A DNA stretch of 21,133 nt from Rhodospirillaceae bacterium (GTDB taxonomy: Bacteria > Pseudomonadota > Alphaproteobacteria > Rhodospirillales > 2-02-FULL-58-16), in the NCBI GenBank assembly GCA_013349695.1, contig DUZD01000016.1:1-21133 (forward strand). Direction: 5' to 3'. Shown piece by piece: positions 7,317-15,085 of this stretch. Within the stretch, counting starts at the first letter, position 1. The number at the start of each line of letters is the position of its first letter. The translations under genes and the position numbers were made by a program. The notes beneath the pieces are model-generated. The model was not told the DNA's origin, ran no database searches, and saw only the letters and a program-made list of their open reading frames with translations.

Positions 7317-8333
7317 TCAAAACGGGTCTTCCAGCTTCTTGGCCAGTTCCTCGATGTTCTCCGGCGGCCAGTTGGGGGTTTCCATGCCCAATTGCAGTCC
7401 CATCTGCGTTATCACTTCTTTGATTTCGTTCAGGGATTTGCGGCCAAAATTGGGAGTGCGTAACATGTCGGCTTCGGTCTTCTGGACAAGATCGCCGATG
7501 TAGATGATATTATCGTTCTTCAGGCAGTTGGCGGAGCGAACCGACAACTCCAGTTCGTCGACCTTGCGCAACAAATTCTTGTTGAAAGGCAGTTCGTCAT
7601 CCTGCTCCGCGGCGGCAACGGCCTGCGGCTCCTCGAAATTGATGAAAAGATACAACTGATCCTGGAGAATCCGCGCCGACAGGGCAACAGCGTCCTCGGG
7701 AGATACCGCGCCATTGGTGGTGATTTCCACGGTCAGCTTATCGTAGTCGGTCACCTGGCCGACGCGGGTATTGTCGACTTTGTACGAAATCTTGCGCACG
7801 GGCGAGAAAACGGCATCAACGGGAATCAGCCCGATCGGCGTATCCTCGGCCCGGATCTGGGACGCCGGCACGTACCCCTTGCCATACTCTACCGTCATTT
7901 CCATCGACAGCTTGGCGCCATCGTCCAGGGTACATAACACCAAGTCCGGGTTCATGATCTCGATGTCGCTGCCGGTTTCGATCATGCTGGCCGTGACTTC
8001 GCCTGCTTTGTCCGCCGTCAAGGTCATTCGTTTCGAACCATGGCCGTGCATGCGCAAGCCCATGGATTTGATGTTGAGGACAATGTCGGTGACGTCTTCG
8101 CGGACTCCCGGGATGGACGAAAATTCGTGCAGCACGCCTTCAATCTGAACGGCGGTCACCGCGGCCCCCCGCAAGGATGAAAGCAAGACCCTTCTCAGGG
8201 CGTTACCCAGGGTCAAGCCAAAACCACGTTCCAGGGGTTCGGCGACGATCTTGGCCGTGCGCAAAGGATCGGTGCCAGAAACAATGTCGAGTCTGCTCGG
8301 CTTAATGAGTTCCTGCCAATTCTTTTGAATCAC
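7317..8333 (-). CDS. rpoA: RNA polymerase alpha subunit
   Basis: Alpha dimerises to start assembly of RNA polymerase and contacts UP elements and activators. The N-terminal domain shows PLERGFGLTLGNALRRVLLS at 33-52. After an acidic linker (about 234-250) the C-terminal domain spans about 256-320, with the DNA-contact residues equivalent to E. coli R265, N268, K298, S299 and E302 present at R266, N269, K299, S300 and E303. Length 338 is normal for alphaproteobacteria. The start is GTG at 8333, with GAGG 7 bases upstream. A 128-bp gap with a hairpin separates it from rpsK, and 85 bp separate it from rplQ. Confidence 0.97.
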   Translation of the reverse strand: MIQKNWQELIKPSRLDIVSGTDPLRTAKIVAEPLERGFGLTLGNALRRVLLSSLRGAAVTAVQIEGVLHEFSSIPGVREDVTDIVLNIKSMGLRMHGHGSKRMTLTADKAGEVTASMIETGSDIEIMNPDLVLCTLDDGAKLSMEMTVEYGKGYVPASQIRAEDTPIGLIPVDAVFSPVRKISYKVDNTRVGQVTDYDKLTVEITTNGAVSPEDAVALSARILQDQLYLFINFEEPQAVAAAEQDDELPFNKNLLRKVDELELSVRSANCLKNDNIIYIGDLVQKTEADMLRTPNFGRKSLNEIKEVITQMGLQLGMETPNWPPENIEELAKKLEDPF

Positions 8334-8362
8334 GGGGAAACCTCGTACTCAAGATTTGTGGA

Positions 8363-8387
8363 AAGGCGCCCCTCTGGTTGGCGCCTT
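8363..8387 (-). promoter_or_regulatory. Hairpin in the rpsK-rpoA gap (possible attenuator or processing site)
   Basis: AAGGCGCC (8363-8370) and GGCGCCTT (8380-8387) form a perfect 8-bp stem with a 9-base loop, 30 bases before the rpoA start. In the transcript only three Us follow, so it is not a strong terminator. Further upstream in the transcript, just after rpsK, is a run of seven U (8438-8444) with only a weak stem before it. No homology to a known ribosomal-protein binding site was recognised. Confidence 0.45.
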
Positions 8388-8461
8388 GTTGCAAACGGTC
8401 CGGCCTTCACAAAAGCTCGAAAAATCAGGGGTAGACCAAAAAAATCAGCCGCCCAGTCCAA

Positions 8462-8854
8462 TCAAACACGGCGACGCTTTCGCGGCCGGCAACCGTTATG
8501 TGGGATCGGCGTCACATCGCGGATAGCGGTAATGGTAAAACCAACGGCCTGCAAAGCGCGCAACGCCGACTCGCGGCCGGAACCTGGTCCTTTTATTTCG
8601 ATCTCAAGGGTTTTCATACCGTGCTCCATTGCCTTGCGGCCAGCATCCTCGCCGGCCATCTGGGCGGCATAGGGTGTCGATTTGCGCGACCCCTTGAAAC
8701 CTTGAGAACCCGCCGACGACCAGGCGATGGCGTTGCCCTGGTCATCGGCAATGGTAATCATGGTGTTGTTGAACGTGGCATTGACATGGGCGACGCCGGA
8801 AACGATGTTTTTGCGTTCGCGGCGGCGCGGACGTTTGGTGCTTGCCTTGGCCAT
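8462..8854 (-). CDS. rpsK: 30S ribosomal protein S11
   Basis: S11 lines the small-subunit platform near the E site and mRNA path. The 130-residue protein has the family motifs GVAHVNATFNNTMITI, GFKGSRKSTPYAAQ and the basic C-terminus PHNGCRPRKRRRV. The ATG follows GAGGA by 6-7 bases. It lies 18 bp after rpsM and should be co-transcribed with it, followed by rpoA after a 128-bp gap. Confidence 0.98.
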   Translation of the reverse strand: MAKASTKRPRRRERKNIVSGVAHVNATFNNTMITIADDQGNAIAWSSAGSQGFKGSRKSTPYAAQMAGEDAGRKAMEHGMKTLEIEIKGPGSGRESALRALQAVGFTITAIRDVTPIPHNGCRPRKRRRV

Positions 8855-8872
8855 AACCGGTCCTCGTGTTTC

Positions 8873-9253
8873 TTATTTGGCGATAACTCTTTTTTTGCCG
8901 GCGATCGCCCTGGCTGGTCCCTTGCGGGTCCGCGCGTTGGTATGGGTACGCTGGCCGCGCACCGGCAGGCCGCGGCGGTGCCGCAAACCACGATAACAGC
9001 CCAGATCCATCAACCGCTTGATGTTCATGGCGGTTTCGCGCCGGAGGTCGCCTTCGACATGATACTCATGGTCGATGGTCTCGCGGATCTGCCTCACTTC
9101 CTCATCGGAAAGCTGATTGACCCTCCGTTCCGGGGGAATCCCGATCTTGACGCAGATTTCACTCGCCTTGGTCCGGCCGATACCGAAAATATAAGTCAAT
9201 GCGATGATGACCCGTTTTCCAGTCGGAATATTTACACCAGCAATACGTGCCAA
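8873..9253 (-). CDS. rpsM: 30S ribosomal protein S13
   Basis: S13 sits in the small-subunit head and contacts the large subunit and P-site tRNA. The sequence ARIAGVNIPTGKRVIIALTY, the GLRHRRGLPVRGQRTHTNARTRKG segment and the Lys-rich tail are diagnostic; length is 126 residues including the start. The start codon is TTG at 9253, with AAGGAG 8 bases upstream; no ATG fits the family's N-terminus. It is the first gene after the promoter that overlaps the end of adk, giving a leader of roughly 60 bases. Confidence 0.97.
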   Translation of the reverse strand: MARIAGVNIPTGKRVIIALTYIFGIGRTKASEICVKIGIPPERRVNQLSDEEVRQIRETIDHEYHVEGDLRRETAMNIKRLMDLGCYRGLRHRRGLPVRGQRTHTNARTRKGPARAIAGKKRVIAK

Positions 9254-9318
9254 AGCTGGAACTCCTTACACATTGATATTAAAAGATTATGACATTGGCC
9301 CGGGAAACGAGAGGCGCG

Positions 9319-9346
9319 ATTATAGGCCCTAACTGCTTCAAGTCAA
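9319..9346 (-). promoter_or_regulatory. Near-consensus sigma70 promoter for the rpsM (alpha) operon
   Basis: On the minus strand TTGACT (reverse complement of 9341-9346) is followed after 16 bases by a perfect TATAAT (reverse complement of 9319-9324). The -35 hexamer lies within the last two adk sense codons (TTG ACT) before its TGA. Transcription would start near 9312, about 60 bases before the rpsM start. This is the only hexamer pair of this quality I noticed inside the superoperon; I did not scan systematically. Confidence 0.72.
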
Positions 9347-10003
9347 CACGCTCTCGGCGGCGCCGATAGTGTCTTTAAATTGCTTGGTCACATCGTCGAT
9401 GGAAGCCATGCCGTCAACGCTTTTTAACAACCCTTTTTCCGCGAAATAAGCAGTGATCGGAGCGGTCTGCCGATGATAAGCCTTGAGGCGTTCCCGCACG
9501 GTTTCCTGGTTGTCGTCGGCGCGGCGGGTAAATTCGCCGCCGCCGCATTCGTCGCATACATTCTCCACTTTCGGCCGTTGGAACTCATCGTGATATCCGG
9601 CGCCACATTTGGCACAAGTAAAACGGCCAGCGATGCGCTTGATCATGGCCTCGTTGTCGACCTTTATTTCAAGCACAAAGTCCAGTTTCAGGCCCTTTTC
9701 GCCGAGCATCGCGTCGAGGGCCTCGGCCTGCGTGTAGGTGCGCGGAAAGCCATCCAGGATAAAGCCTTTCCGGCAGTCATCCTCGCCTATACGCTCGGAA
9801 ATCATGGCGATGATCAGATCGTCGGAAACCAATCCACCGGCTTCCATCACTTCTTTTGCCATTTCACCGATGTCACTGCCCGACGCCACCACGGCACGGA
9901 GCATGTCGCCGGTCGAAAGCTGAACAATGCCGTAATTGTCTTGCAGTCTTTTAGCCTGGGTGCCTTTGCCGGCACCAGGAGGGCCGAGCAAAAGAAGATT
10001 CAC
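9338..10003 (-). CDS. adk: Adenylate kinase, zinc-type LID
   Basis: Adk converts ATP and AMP into two ADP in the cytosol. The P-loop GPPGAGKGT is at 7-15, the AMP-binding DGFPRT at 84-89, and the long LID domain is present. Four cysteines at 130, 133, 150 and 153 (CAKC and CDEC) form the zinc-binding LID type, unlike the E. coli enzyme. Length is 221 residues. The start is GTG at 10003, overlapping the secY stop as GTGA, so translation is likely coupled to secY. adk directly after secY is the usual order in alphaproteobacteria. Its 3' end carries the rpsM promoter. Confidence 0.97.
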   Translation of the reverse strand: MNLLLLGPPGAGKGTQAKRLQDNYGIVQLSTGDMLRAVVASGSDIGEMAKEVMEAGGLVSDDLIIAMISERIGEDDCRKGFILDGFPRTYTQAEALDAMLGEKGLKLDFVLEIKVDNEAMIKRIAGRFTCAKCGAGYHDEFQRPKVENVCDECGGGEFTRRADDNQETVRERLKAYHRQTAPITAYFAEKGLLKSVDGMASIDDVTKQFKDTIGAAESVLT

Positions 10004-11340
10004 CGGCGCCCCCTTAACTTGGTTTTCTTAATCAGCCCCTCGTACTGGTGGGCCAGCAAATGGGATTGAATTTGCGCCACCGTATCAATGGTCACGGTAA
10101 CCACGATCAACAGGCTGGTGCCGCCGAAATAGAACGGAACCGCAAACCGGGAAATCAAAATCTCCGGCAGCAGACAAACCGCAGCCAAGTACATGGCGCC
10201 GATGACGGTCAGCCGGCTCAGTATCCGATCCAGGTGCTCGGCCGTGTTCTTGCCGGGCCGAATGCCGGGAACAAAGCCGCCGTATTTCTTGAGGTTGTCC
10301 GCCGTATCAACGGGATTGAACACAACCGCCGTGTAAAAGAAAGCAAAAAATACGATCAGCGATATATAGATGGTCAGGTAAAGGGGCTGTCCACGCCCGA
10401 GATAAGCGGTGACCGTGGTCAGCCAATCGGGCCCCTGCCCCGCCGAGAATCCGATGATCGTAACCGGCAAGAGAAGGATGGAACTGGCGAAAATCGGGGG
10501 AATCACGCCTGCCGTATTGATTTTCAAGGGCAAATGAGAGCTTTCGCCACCCTTCATCTTGTTGCCTTGCTGGCGTTTGGGATACCGCACCACGATGCGC
10601 CGTTGCGCCCTCTCAACGAAAATGATGAAGAAGACCACGCCGACCGACATGATCAATAGGAAAATAATGAAAAGGGGCGACAGGGCCCCGGTCCGCCCCA
10701 TCTCCAGCGTCCCGGCAAGAGCCGTCGGAAGATTGGCGACGATGCCGGAGAAGATGATCAGCGAAATGCCGTTGCCGACTCCCCTGGCGGTGATCTGCTC
10801 GCCCAGCCACAGCAGGAACATGGTGCCGCCGATCAGGGTAACCACCGTCGTGAAGCGGAAAAAGATACCGGGACTGATGACCGCCGTGCCAGAGCTGGAG
10901 GCCATTCCCTCCAAACCGATGGCGATGCCATAGGCCTGCAGCGCCGTGATCAGCACCGTACCGTAACGAGTATACTGGTTGATTTTCTTGCGCCCTGACT
11001 CACCTTCCTTTTTCAGCGCTTCCAAATGCGGAGAAACAGCCGTCATCAACTGCATAATGATGGATGCCGATATGTAGGGCATGATGTTCAGCGCGAAGAT
11101 GGTCATCCGGCTGAGTGCTCCGCCAGCGAACATATCGAACATGCCAAGGATGCCACCGGCGTTCTGCCGGAAAATGTCTTCCAGGACCACCGGATCGATA
11201 CCCGGTAAAGGAATATAGGTGCCAAGCCGGTATACGATGAGCGCGCCCAATGTGAACCAAAGGCGCTTTTTCAGTTCGGTGGCCTTGGCAAAGGTACCTA
11301 AATTGAGGGTGGAAGCTAGCTGCTCGGCCGCTGATGGCAT
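10000..11340 (-). CDS. secY: Protein translocase channel subunit SecY
   Basis: SecY forms the membrane pore of the SecYEG translocon. The 446-residue length and about ten hydrophobic segments fit the family. Family signatures include RLGTYIPLPGIDP near residue 38-50, the plug region FDMFAGGALSRMTIFALNIMPYISASIIMQ after it, and FNPVDTADNLKKYGGFVPGIRPGK in the C-terminal half. The ATG is preceded by AGGTAGGG. It starts 8 bp after rplO and overlaps adk by 4 bases. No rpmJ follows, unlike E. coli. Confidence 0.98.
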   Translation of the reverse strand: MPSAAEQLASTLNLGTFAKATELKKRLWFTLGALIVYRLGTYIPLPGIDPVVLEDIFRQNAGGILGMFDMFAGGALSRMTIFALNIMPYISASIIMQLMTAVSPHLEALKKEGESGRKKINQYTRYGTVLITALQAYGIAIGLEGMASSSGTAVISPGIFFRFTTVVTLIGGTMFLLWLGEQITARGVGNGISLIIFSGIVANLPTALAGTLEMGRTGALSPLFIIFLLIMSVGVVFFIIFVERAQRRIVVRYPKRQQGNKMKGGESSHLPLKINTAGVIPPIFASSILLLPVTIIGFSAGQGPDWLTTVTAYLGRGQPLYLTIYISLIVFFAFFYTAVVFNPVDTADNLKKYGGFVPGIRPGKNTAEHLDRILSRLTVIGAMYLAAVCLLPEILISRFAVPFYFGGTSLLIVVTVTIDTVAQIQSHLLAHQYEGLIKKTKLRGRR

Positions 11341-11348
11341 TTCCCTAC

Positions 11349-11948
11349 CTAACTTTTATCTTTGGCTTGGCCATCGGTCTTAAGCCCGCTTTCAGCCTTT
11401 GCCTTATCTTTACCGGCCTTGCTTTTGGCAGCCTTTGCCTTGTCTTTACCGGCCTTACTTTTGGCTTTTATGGCAATCTTGGGGGGTTCCGCCTTGCCGA
11501 TGACAACTTTGCCGCCGGCCTTCTCAACGGCCGCGATCGCCGCCTTCGACGCGCCAGCCACCTCGATGGTCAACTTCGACTTGATGTCACCTTTGGCAAG
11601 AAGCTTGACGCCATGCCGGCACTTCTTGATCAGGCCGGCCGCTTTCAAGGACGTCTCGTTTACCGGTGTCGATGGATCCAGTTTGCCAGCCTCGATGATT
11701 TTTTGCAAGAAACCAAGATTGATTTCCACGTATTCCTTTCTAAAAGGATTACTGAAACCACGTTTGGGCAGACGCCGGTAAAGTGGCATCTGGCCTCCCT
11801 CGAAGCCCAAAAGAGATACGCCGCTCCGCGACTTCTGCCCTTTGTGGCCTCGCCCGCAAGTGCCGCCCTTGCCCGATCCTGGGCCGCGGCCGATCCGCTT
11901 TCGCGTCTTGCGCGAACCCGGGTTATTGGAAAGTTCGTTGAGTCTCAT
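11349..11948 (-). CDS. rplO: 50S ribosomal protein L15 with Lys-rich repeat tail
   Basis: L15 is an early-assembling large-subunit protein. Diagnostic segments are MRLNELSNNPGSRKTRKRIGRG at the start (glycine-rich basic region to about residue 45) and GFEGGQMPLYRRLPKRGF. The protein has 199 residues, some 40 more than the usual alphaproteobacterial length. The excess is a Lys/Ala-rich tail from about residue 161 that contains a 12-residue unit (KSKAGKDKAKA plus A or E) twice. The tail is probably disordered; no function can be read from it. It lies 24 bp after rpmD and 8 bp before secY. Confidence 0.97.
   Translation of the reverse strand: MRLNELSNNPGSRKTRKRIGRGPGSGKGGTCGRGHKGQKSRSGVSLLGFEGGQMPLYRRLPKRGFSNPFRKEYVEINLGFLQKIIEAGKLDPSTPVNETSLKAAGLIKKCRHGVKLLAKGDIKSKLTIEVAGASKAAIAAVEKAGGKVVIGKAEPPKIAIKAKSKAGKDKAKAAKSKAGKDKAKAESGLKTDGQAKDKS
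11395..11466. repeat. Two-copy 36-bp tandem repeat in rplO
   Basis: Copies at 11395-11430 and 11431-11466 differ at three positions. They encode the 12-residue Lys-rich unit in the L15 tail in frame, so copy number can change without a frameshift. Confidence 0.85.
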
Positions 11949-11972
11949 TTTTCAAACGTCCCTGGCGGCAAA

Positions 11973-12164
11973 TCAGCCTGGTTTTTCGACCCGCACCAAG
12001 TGGTGGACCTTGGCGATCATTCCGCGCACGGCGGGAGTGTCCTCAAGTTCACGGGTCTTATGCATTTTATTGAGTCCGAGACCAATCAGTGTCGCCCGTT
12101 GACTTTTTTGTCGGCCGATGGGGCTTCGGATCTGAGTGATCGTGATCTTTTTCTTGTCCGTCAT
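11973..12164 (-). CDS. rpmD: 50S ribosomal protein L30
   Basis: The 63-residue protein matches L30: ITITQIRSPIGRQKSQRATL at the start and LNKMHKTRELEDTPAVRGMI in the middle. L30 is a small, often non-essential large-subunit protein that contacts 23S rRNA. The ATG overlaps the rpsE stop (ATGA), so it is likely translated by coupling. The order rpsE-rpmD-rplO is standard for the spc operon. Confidence 0.97.
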   Translation of the reverse strand: MTDKKKITITQIRSPIGRQKSQRATLIGLGLNKMHKTRELEDTPAVRGMIAKVHHLVRVEKPG

Positions 12165-12769
12165 GATTCCACGCCCTGGCGGCCGCGGCCGCGGCGGGAG
12201 ACGATGTCGTTGATTTGCTTGCCGCGCCGGGCCGCCACGGCTCTCGGCGACAAGGAGTTGGCCAAGGCATCGAAAGTGGCCTTGACCATATTGTAGGGAT
12301 TGGCGGAGCCAATGGATTTGGCGACGATGTCCTGCACCCCCATGGTCTCGAAGACGGCGCGCATGGGGCCGCCGGCGATGATACCGGTGCCCGGAGGAGC
12401 GCTACGCAACACCACCTTGGCGGCGCCGAAACGGCCCTTGACGTCATGGTGCAGCGTTCGGCCGTCGCGAAGAGGCACTCTGATCAGGCTTCGCTTGGCC
12501 TGTTCCGTGGCTTTACGAATAGCTTCGGGAACCTCGCGCGCCTTACCGGAGCCAGAACCGACGCGGCCACGGCCGTCGCCGACAACCACCAGCGCGGCAA
12601 AGGAAAAACGACGCCCGCCCTTGACCACTTTGGCGACGCGGTTGATGTGGACGAGCTTATCGATAAATTCCTGATCTTCGCGTTGGTCCCGATCTCCGCG
12701 CTGCCCGCGCTCGCCGCGGCGGGGGCCGCTTCCGGCCTCACGGGATGTCCGCTTGGGTGTCTGCCCCAT
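12161..12769 (-). CDS. rpsE: 30S ribosomal protein S5
   Basis: S5 takes part in decoding fidelity and mRNA unwinding at the entry site. The N-terminus is an Arg/Glu/Gly-rich extension (residues 2-33), followed by the S5 N-terminal RNA-binding domain (VHINRVAKVVKGGRRFSFAAL) and the C-terminal domain (GTGIIAGGPMRAV). The chosen ATG at 12769 has AAGGA 8 bases upstream and gives 202 residues; a TTG at 12772 directly before it would add one. It overlaps rpmD by ATGA. Confidence 0.97.
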   Translation of the reverse strand: MGQTPKRTSREAGSGPRRGERGQRGDRDQREDQEFIDKLVHINRVAKVVKGGRRFSFAALVVVGDGRGRVGSGSGKAREVPEAIRKATEQAKRSLIRVPLRDGRTLHHDVKGRFGAAKVVLRSAPPGTGIIAGGPMRAVFETMGVQDIVAKSIGSANPYNMVKATFDALANSLSPRAVAARRGKQINDIVSRRGRGRQGVES

Positions 12770-12780
12770 CAATCAAATCC

Positions 12781-13143
12781 TTAAAAAGACAAGCCAATTT
12801 CACGGGCTGCCTCGGCCAGGGCTTTAATCCGGCCGTGGTATTTGTATTCGCCGCGATCGAAAATCACGTCCTTGACGCCAGCGGCCAATGCCCGTTCGGC
12901 GATCAGTTTGCCAACCTCGCTGGCGGCGCCCACATTGGCGCCCGTGGCGAGCTTGACACGCATGTCTTTTTCCAGACTGCAGGCCGCCGCCAAAGTACGA
13001 CCCTCGCGGTCGTCGATAACCTGGGCATAGATATGTTTTTCCGAGCGGAACACGGAAAGCCGCGGACGTTCGCCCAACCGCTTGCCGATCTTGCCGCGGA
13101 TGCGCCGTTTGCGCCGTTCTCTTAAATCCTTCGCCTTTGACAT
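12781..13143 (-). CDS. rplR: 50S ribosomal protein L18
   Basis: L18 binds 5S rRNA with L5 in the central protuberance. The 120-residue length is standard. Motifs are RLSVFRSEKHIYAQVIDD, TLAAACS, and VIFDRGEYKYHGRIKALAEAARE near the C-terminus. The ribosome binding site is weak (GAAGAAA), but the start is only 3 bp after the rplF stop, so coupled translation is likely. Confidence 0.97.
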   Translation of the reverse strand: MSKAKDLRERRKRRIRGKIGKRLGERPRLSVFRSEKHIYAQVIDDREGRTLAAACSLEKDMRVKLATGANVGAASEVGKLIAERALAAGVKDVIFDRGEYKYHGRIKALAEAAREIGLSF

Positions 13144-13146
13144 GAT

Positions 13147-13680
13147 CTATTTCTTCTTTCCTTCTTTGCGGCGAATGATTTCATTGTCGTATTTTATACC
13201 TTTGCCTTTATAGGGCTCCGCCGGCTTGAAATATCTGATTTCAGCCGCCGTCTGACCGACCAGTTGCTTATCGGCTCCCCGCACCGCAATGTGGTTATAA
13301 TCCGAGCAGGTAATCGTGATGCCATCAGGAATCGGGTAACGGATGTCATGGCTGAAACCCAGTTGCATCACCAGTTCCTTGTCCTGAATCTGGGCGCGGT
13401 AACCGATGCCGATGATTTCAAGGTTGCGGCTGAAGCCCTCGGAAACACCCTTGACGAGGTTGTTAATGATGCTTCTGGCGGTCCCCCACATCTTATGGGC
13501 GCGCATGGAATCGCTTCTCGGCGTGACCGAAATCCAATCGCCGCCGTGTTTGATTTCGACCTCGCCCAGCAGCGTCGCCGAGAGCTGGCCCAGCTTGCCC
13601 TTAGCGGTCACCTGCTGGCCTGAAACCTCGACGTTTACGCCGTCGGGAACCTTGACGGGATTTTTGCCAATACGCGACAC
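13147..13680 (-). CDS. rplF: 50S ribosomal protein L6
   Basis: L6 sits near the GTPase-associated centre. Diagnostic are SRIGKNPVKVPDGV at the N-terminus and GYRAQ and the ending FKPAEPYKGKGIKYDNEIIRRKEGKKK-type sequence. The length of 177 residues is normal. The start codon is GTG at 13680, with AGGA about 8 bases upstream; the family N-terminus (SRIGK) leaves no other option. Confidence 0.97.
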   Translation of the reverse strand: MSRIGKNPVKVPDGVNVEVSGQQVTAKGKLGQLSATLLGEVEIKHGGDWISVTPRSDSMRAHKMWGTARSIINNLVKGVSEGFSRNLEIIGIGYRAQIQDKELVMQLGFSHDIRYPIPDGITITCSDYNHIAVRGADKQLVGQTAAEIRYFKPAEPYKGKGIKYDNEIIRRKEGKKK

Positions 13681-13705
13681 GCTTTCGTCCTAACCCTTGA
13701 AAACC

Positions 13706-14104
13706 CTAGAAAACCTGGCAGAGCACTTCGCCACCGATGTTTGCGTCGCGGGCCTCGGCATCCGACATCACGCCGCGTGGCGTCGACAGGATGGCAATGC
13801 CGAGACCATTATAGACCCTGGAAAGGTCCTTGATTTTTGAATATACGCGCCGGCCCGGTTTCGAAACGCGGCTGATCTCGCGGATCACCGGGTCGCCGTC
13901 GTGATATTTGAGTTCGATTTTGATCTCTCTGATTCCCGACCGCACCTCGTAGTGCGAATAGCCTCGGATGAAACCTTCTCGCTTGAGAACGTTGAGCACA
14001 TTCATCCGCAGCTTGGAGGACGGGGCGACGATGGCGTTTTTCCGCGCCCGTTGGCCGTTGCGGATTCGGGTCAGCATGTCACCTAGGGGATCGGTCATCG
14101 ACAT
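13706..14104 (-). CDS. rpsH: 30S ribosomal protein S8
   Basis: S8 binds the central domain of 16S rRNA early in assembly and in E. coli represses the spc operon. The 132-residue protein has MTDPLGDMLTRIRNGQRA near the start and the C-terminal STPRGVMSDAEARDANIGGEVLCQVF. The first ATG (MSMTDPL) fits alphaproteobacterial relatives. It lies 15 bp after rpsN. I did not recognise an S8-binding hairpin at the rplX-rplE junction, so autoregulation is unproven. Confidence 0.97.
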   Translation of the reverse strand: MSMTDPLGDMLTRIRNGQRARKNAIVAPSSKLRMNVLNVLKREGFIRGYSHYEVRSGIREIKIELKYHDGDPVIREISRVSKPGRRVYSKIKDLSRVYNGLGIAILSTPRGVMSDAEARDANIGGEVLCQVF

Positions 14105-14119
14105 GAGTTTTTCACCCTC

Positions 14120-14425
14120 CTACCAACTCGCTTTGGTCATGCCGGGAATCAGCCCCTGGGAGGCGAGCTCGCGCAGGGTGATGCGCGACAACTTGAACTT
14201 GCGGTAGTTGCCGCGCGGCCGGCCTGTTTCCATGCACCGCAAACGAACCCTGCCGGGCGATGAATTGCGAGGCAGTTTCGCCAACTTCATCCGCGCCGCG
14301 AAGCGGTCTTCGGGGGATAGCGTCGCGTCCCTCGACTTGACCTTCAATTCGGCTCTTTTGGCGGCGTATTTCGCTGTCAGCCGTTGACGTTTCTTGTTTC
14401 GCTCGATGCTGCTTGCTTTAGCCAT
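14120..14425 (-). CDS. rpsN: 30S ribosomal protein S14 (zinc-free type)
   Basis: S14 helps form the small-subunit head. The 101-residue form without CxxC pairs is the long, zinc-independent type. Motifs are AKASSIERNKKR at the start, RDATLSPEDRF, RCMETGRPRGNYRKFKLSRI and GLIPGMTKASW at the end. The ATG at 14425 has GGAG 9 bases upstream; an in-frame GTG at 14440 would add five residues unlike the family and overlaps the rplE end. Confidence 0.97.
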   Translation of the reverse strand: MAKASSIERNKKRQRLTAKYAAKRAELKVKSRDATLSPEDRFAARMKLAKLPRNSSPGRVRLRCMETGRPRGNYRKFKLSRITLRELASQGLIPGMTKASW

Positions 14426-14429
14426 GCCG

Positions 14430-15071
14430 TTAATCTCCACCAGCCTCTTCGGTTTTCTCTACGGCTGCTTCATCCACGGGTTCTTTAGCGGCGTTTTCGG
14501 TACCCTGTTCGGCGGCCGCCCGGGCGACCTCCCTGCCGGCAAACGGCATGTCGAAAGCTTTCAGCAGAGCCGCCGCCTCGTTGTCGGTGGCGGCGGTCGT
14601 ACAGATCACCACGTTCATGCCCCTGATCCTGTCGACCTTGTCGTAATCGATCTCCGGGAAAACGATCTGCTCTTTCAGTCCAAGGGCGAAGTTGCCGTTA
14701 CCGTCGAAGCTCTTGGCCGAAAGCCCCCGGAAATCCCGAACCCGCGGCAAAGCGACGTTGACGAGGCGGTCGAGAAACTCGTACATGCGGTCGCGCCGAA
14801 GGGTGACTTTGCAGCCGACAATCATGCCGGCGCGCAATTTGAACGTAGCGATCGACTTCTTGGCTTTGGTGATTATCGGTTTCTGTCCGGAGATCAGGGT
14901 CATGTCCTCGACGGCGCCGGCAATCAGCTTGCGGTCCTGGGAAGCCTCGCCGACGCCCATGTTGACGATGATCTTTTGCAGTTTCGGCACCTGCATGGAG
15001 TTCTTGTAGCCGAACTCCCGCATCAAGGCCGGTTTGATAGTATTTTGGTAACGTTCGTTCAAGCGTGTCAT
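14430..15071 (-). CDS. rplE: 50S ribosomal protein L5 with acidic tail
   Basis: L5 binds 5S rRNA and contacts the P-site tRNA. Family features are MTRLNERYQNTIKPALMREF, VPKLQKIIVNMGVGEAS, and GMNVVICTTAATDNEAAALL before the end of the fold at about residue 180. At 213 residues it is about 30 longer than usual: residues 181-213 are an Ala/Glu-rich acidic tail that is probably disordered. The stop lies 4 bp before the rpsN start. The ribosome binding site is weak. Confidence 0.97.
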   Translation of the reverse strand: MTRLNERYQNTIKPALMREFGYKNSMQVPKLQKIIVNMGVGEASQDRKLIAGAVEDMTLISGQKPIITKAKKSIATFKLRAGMIVGCKVTLRRDRMYEFLDRLVNVALPRVRDFRGLSAKSFDGNGNFALGLKEQIVFPEIDYDKVDRIRGMNVVICTTAATDNEAAALLKAFDMPFAGREVARAAAEQGTENAAKEPVDEAAVEKTEEAGGD

Positions 15072-15085
15072 GGCTGGGCAAACTC

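Noticed and set aside
6568..8341. The 13-mer ATCACGGGGAAAC occurs just after the GT9 gene and at the rpoA start
   Set aside because: One shared 13-mer in a 21-kb window is within chance expectation, and one copy is explained by the rpoA start region.
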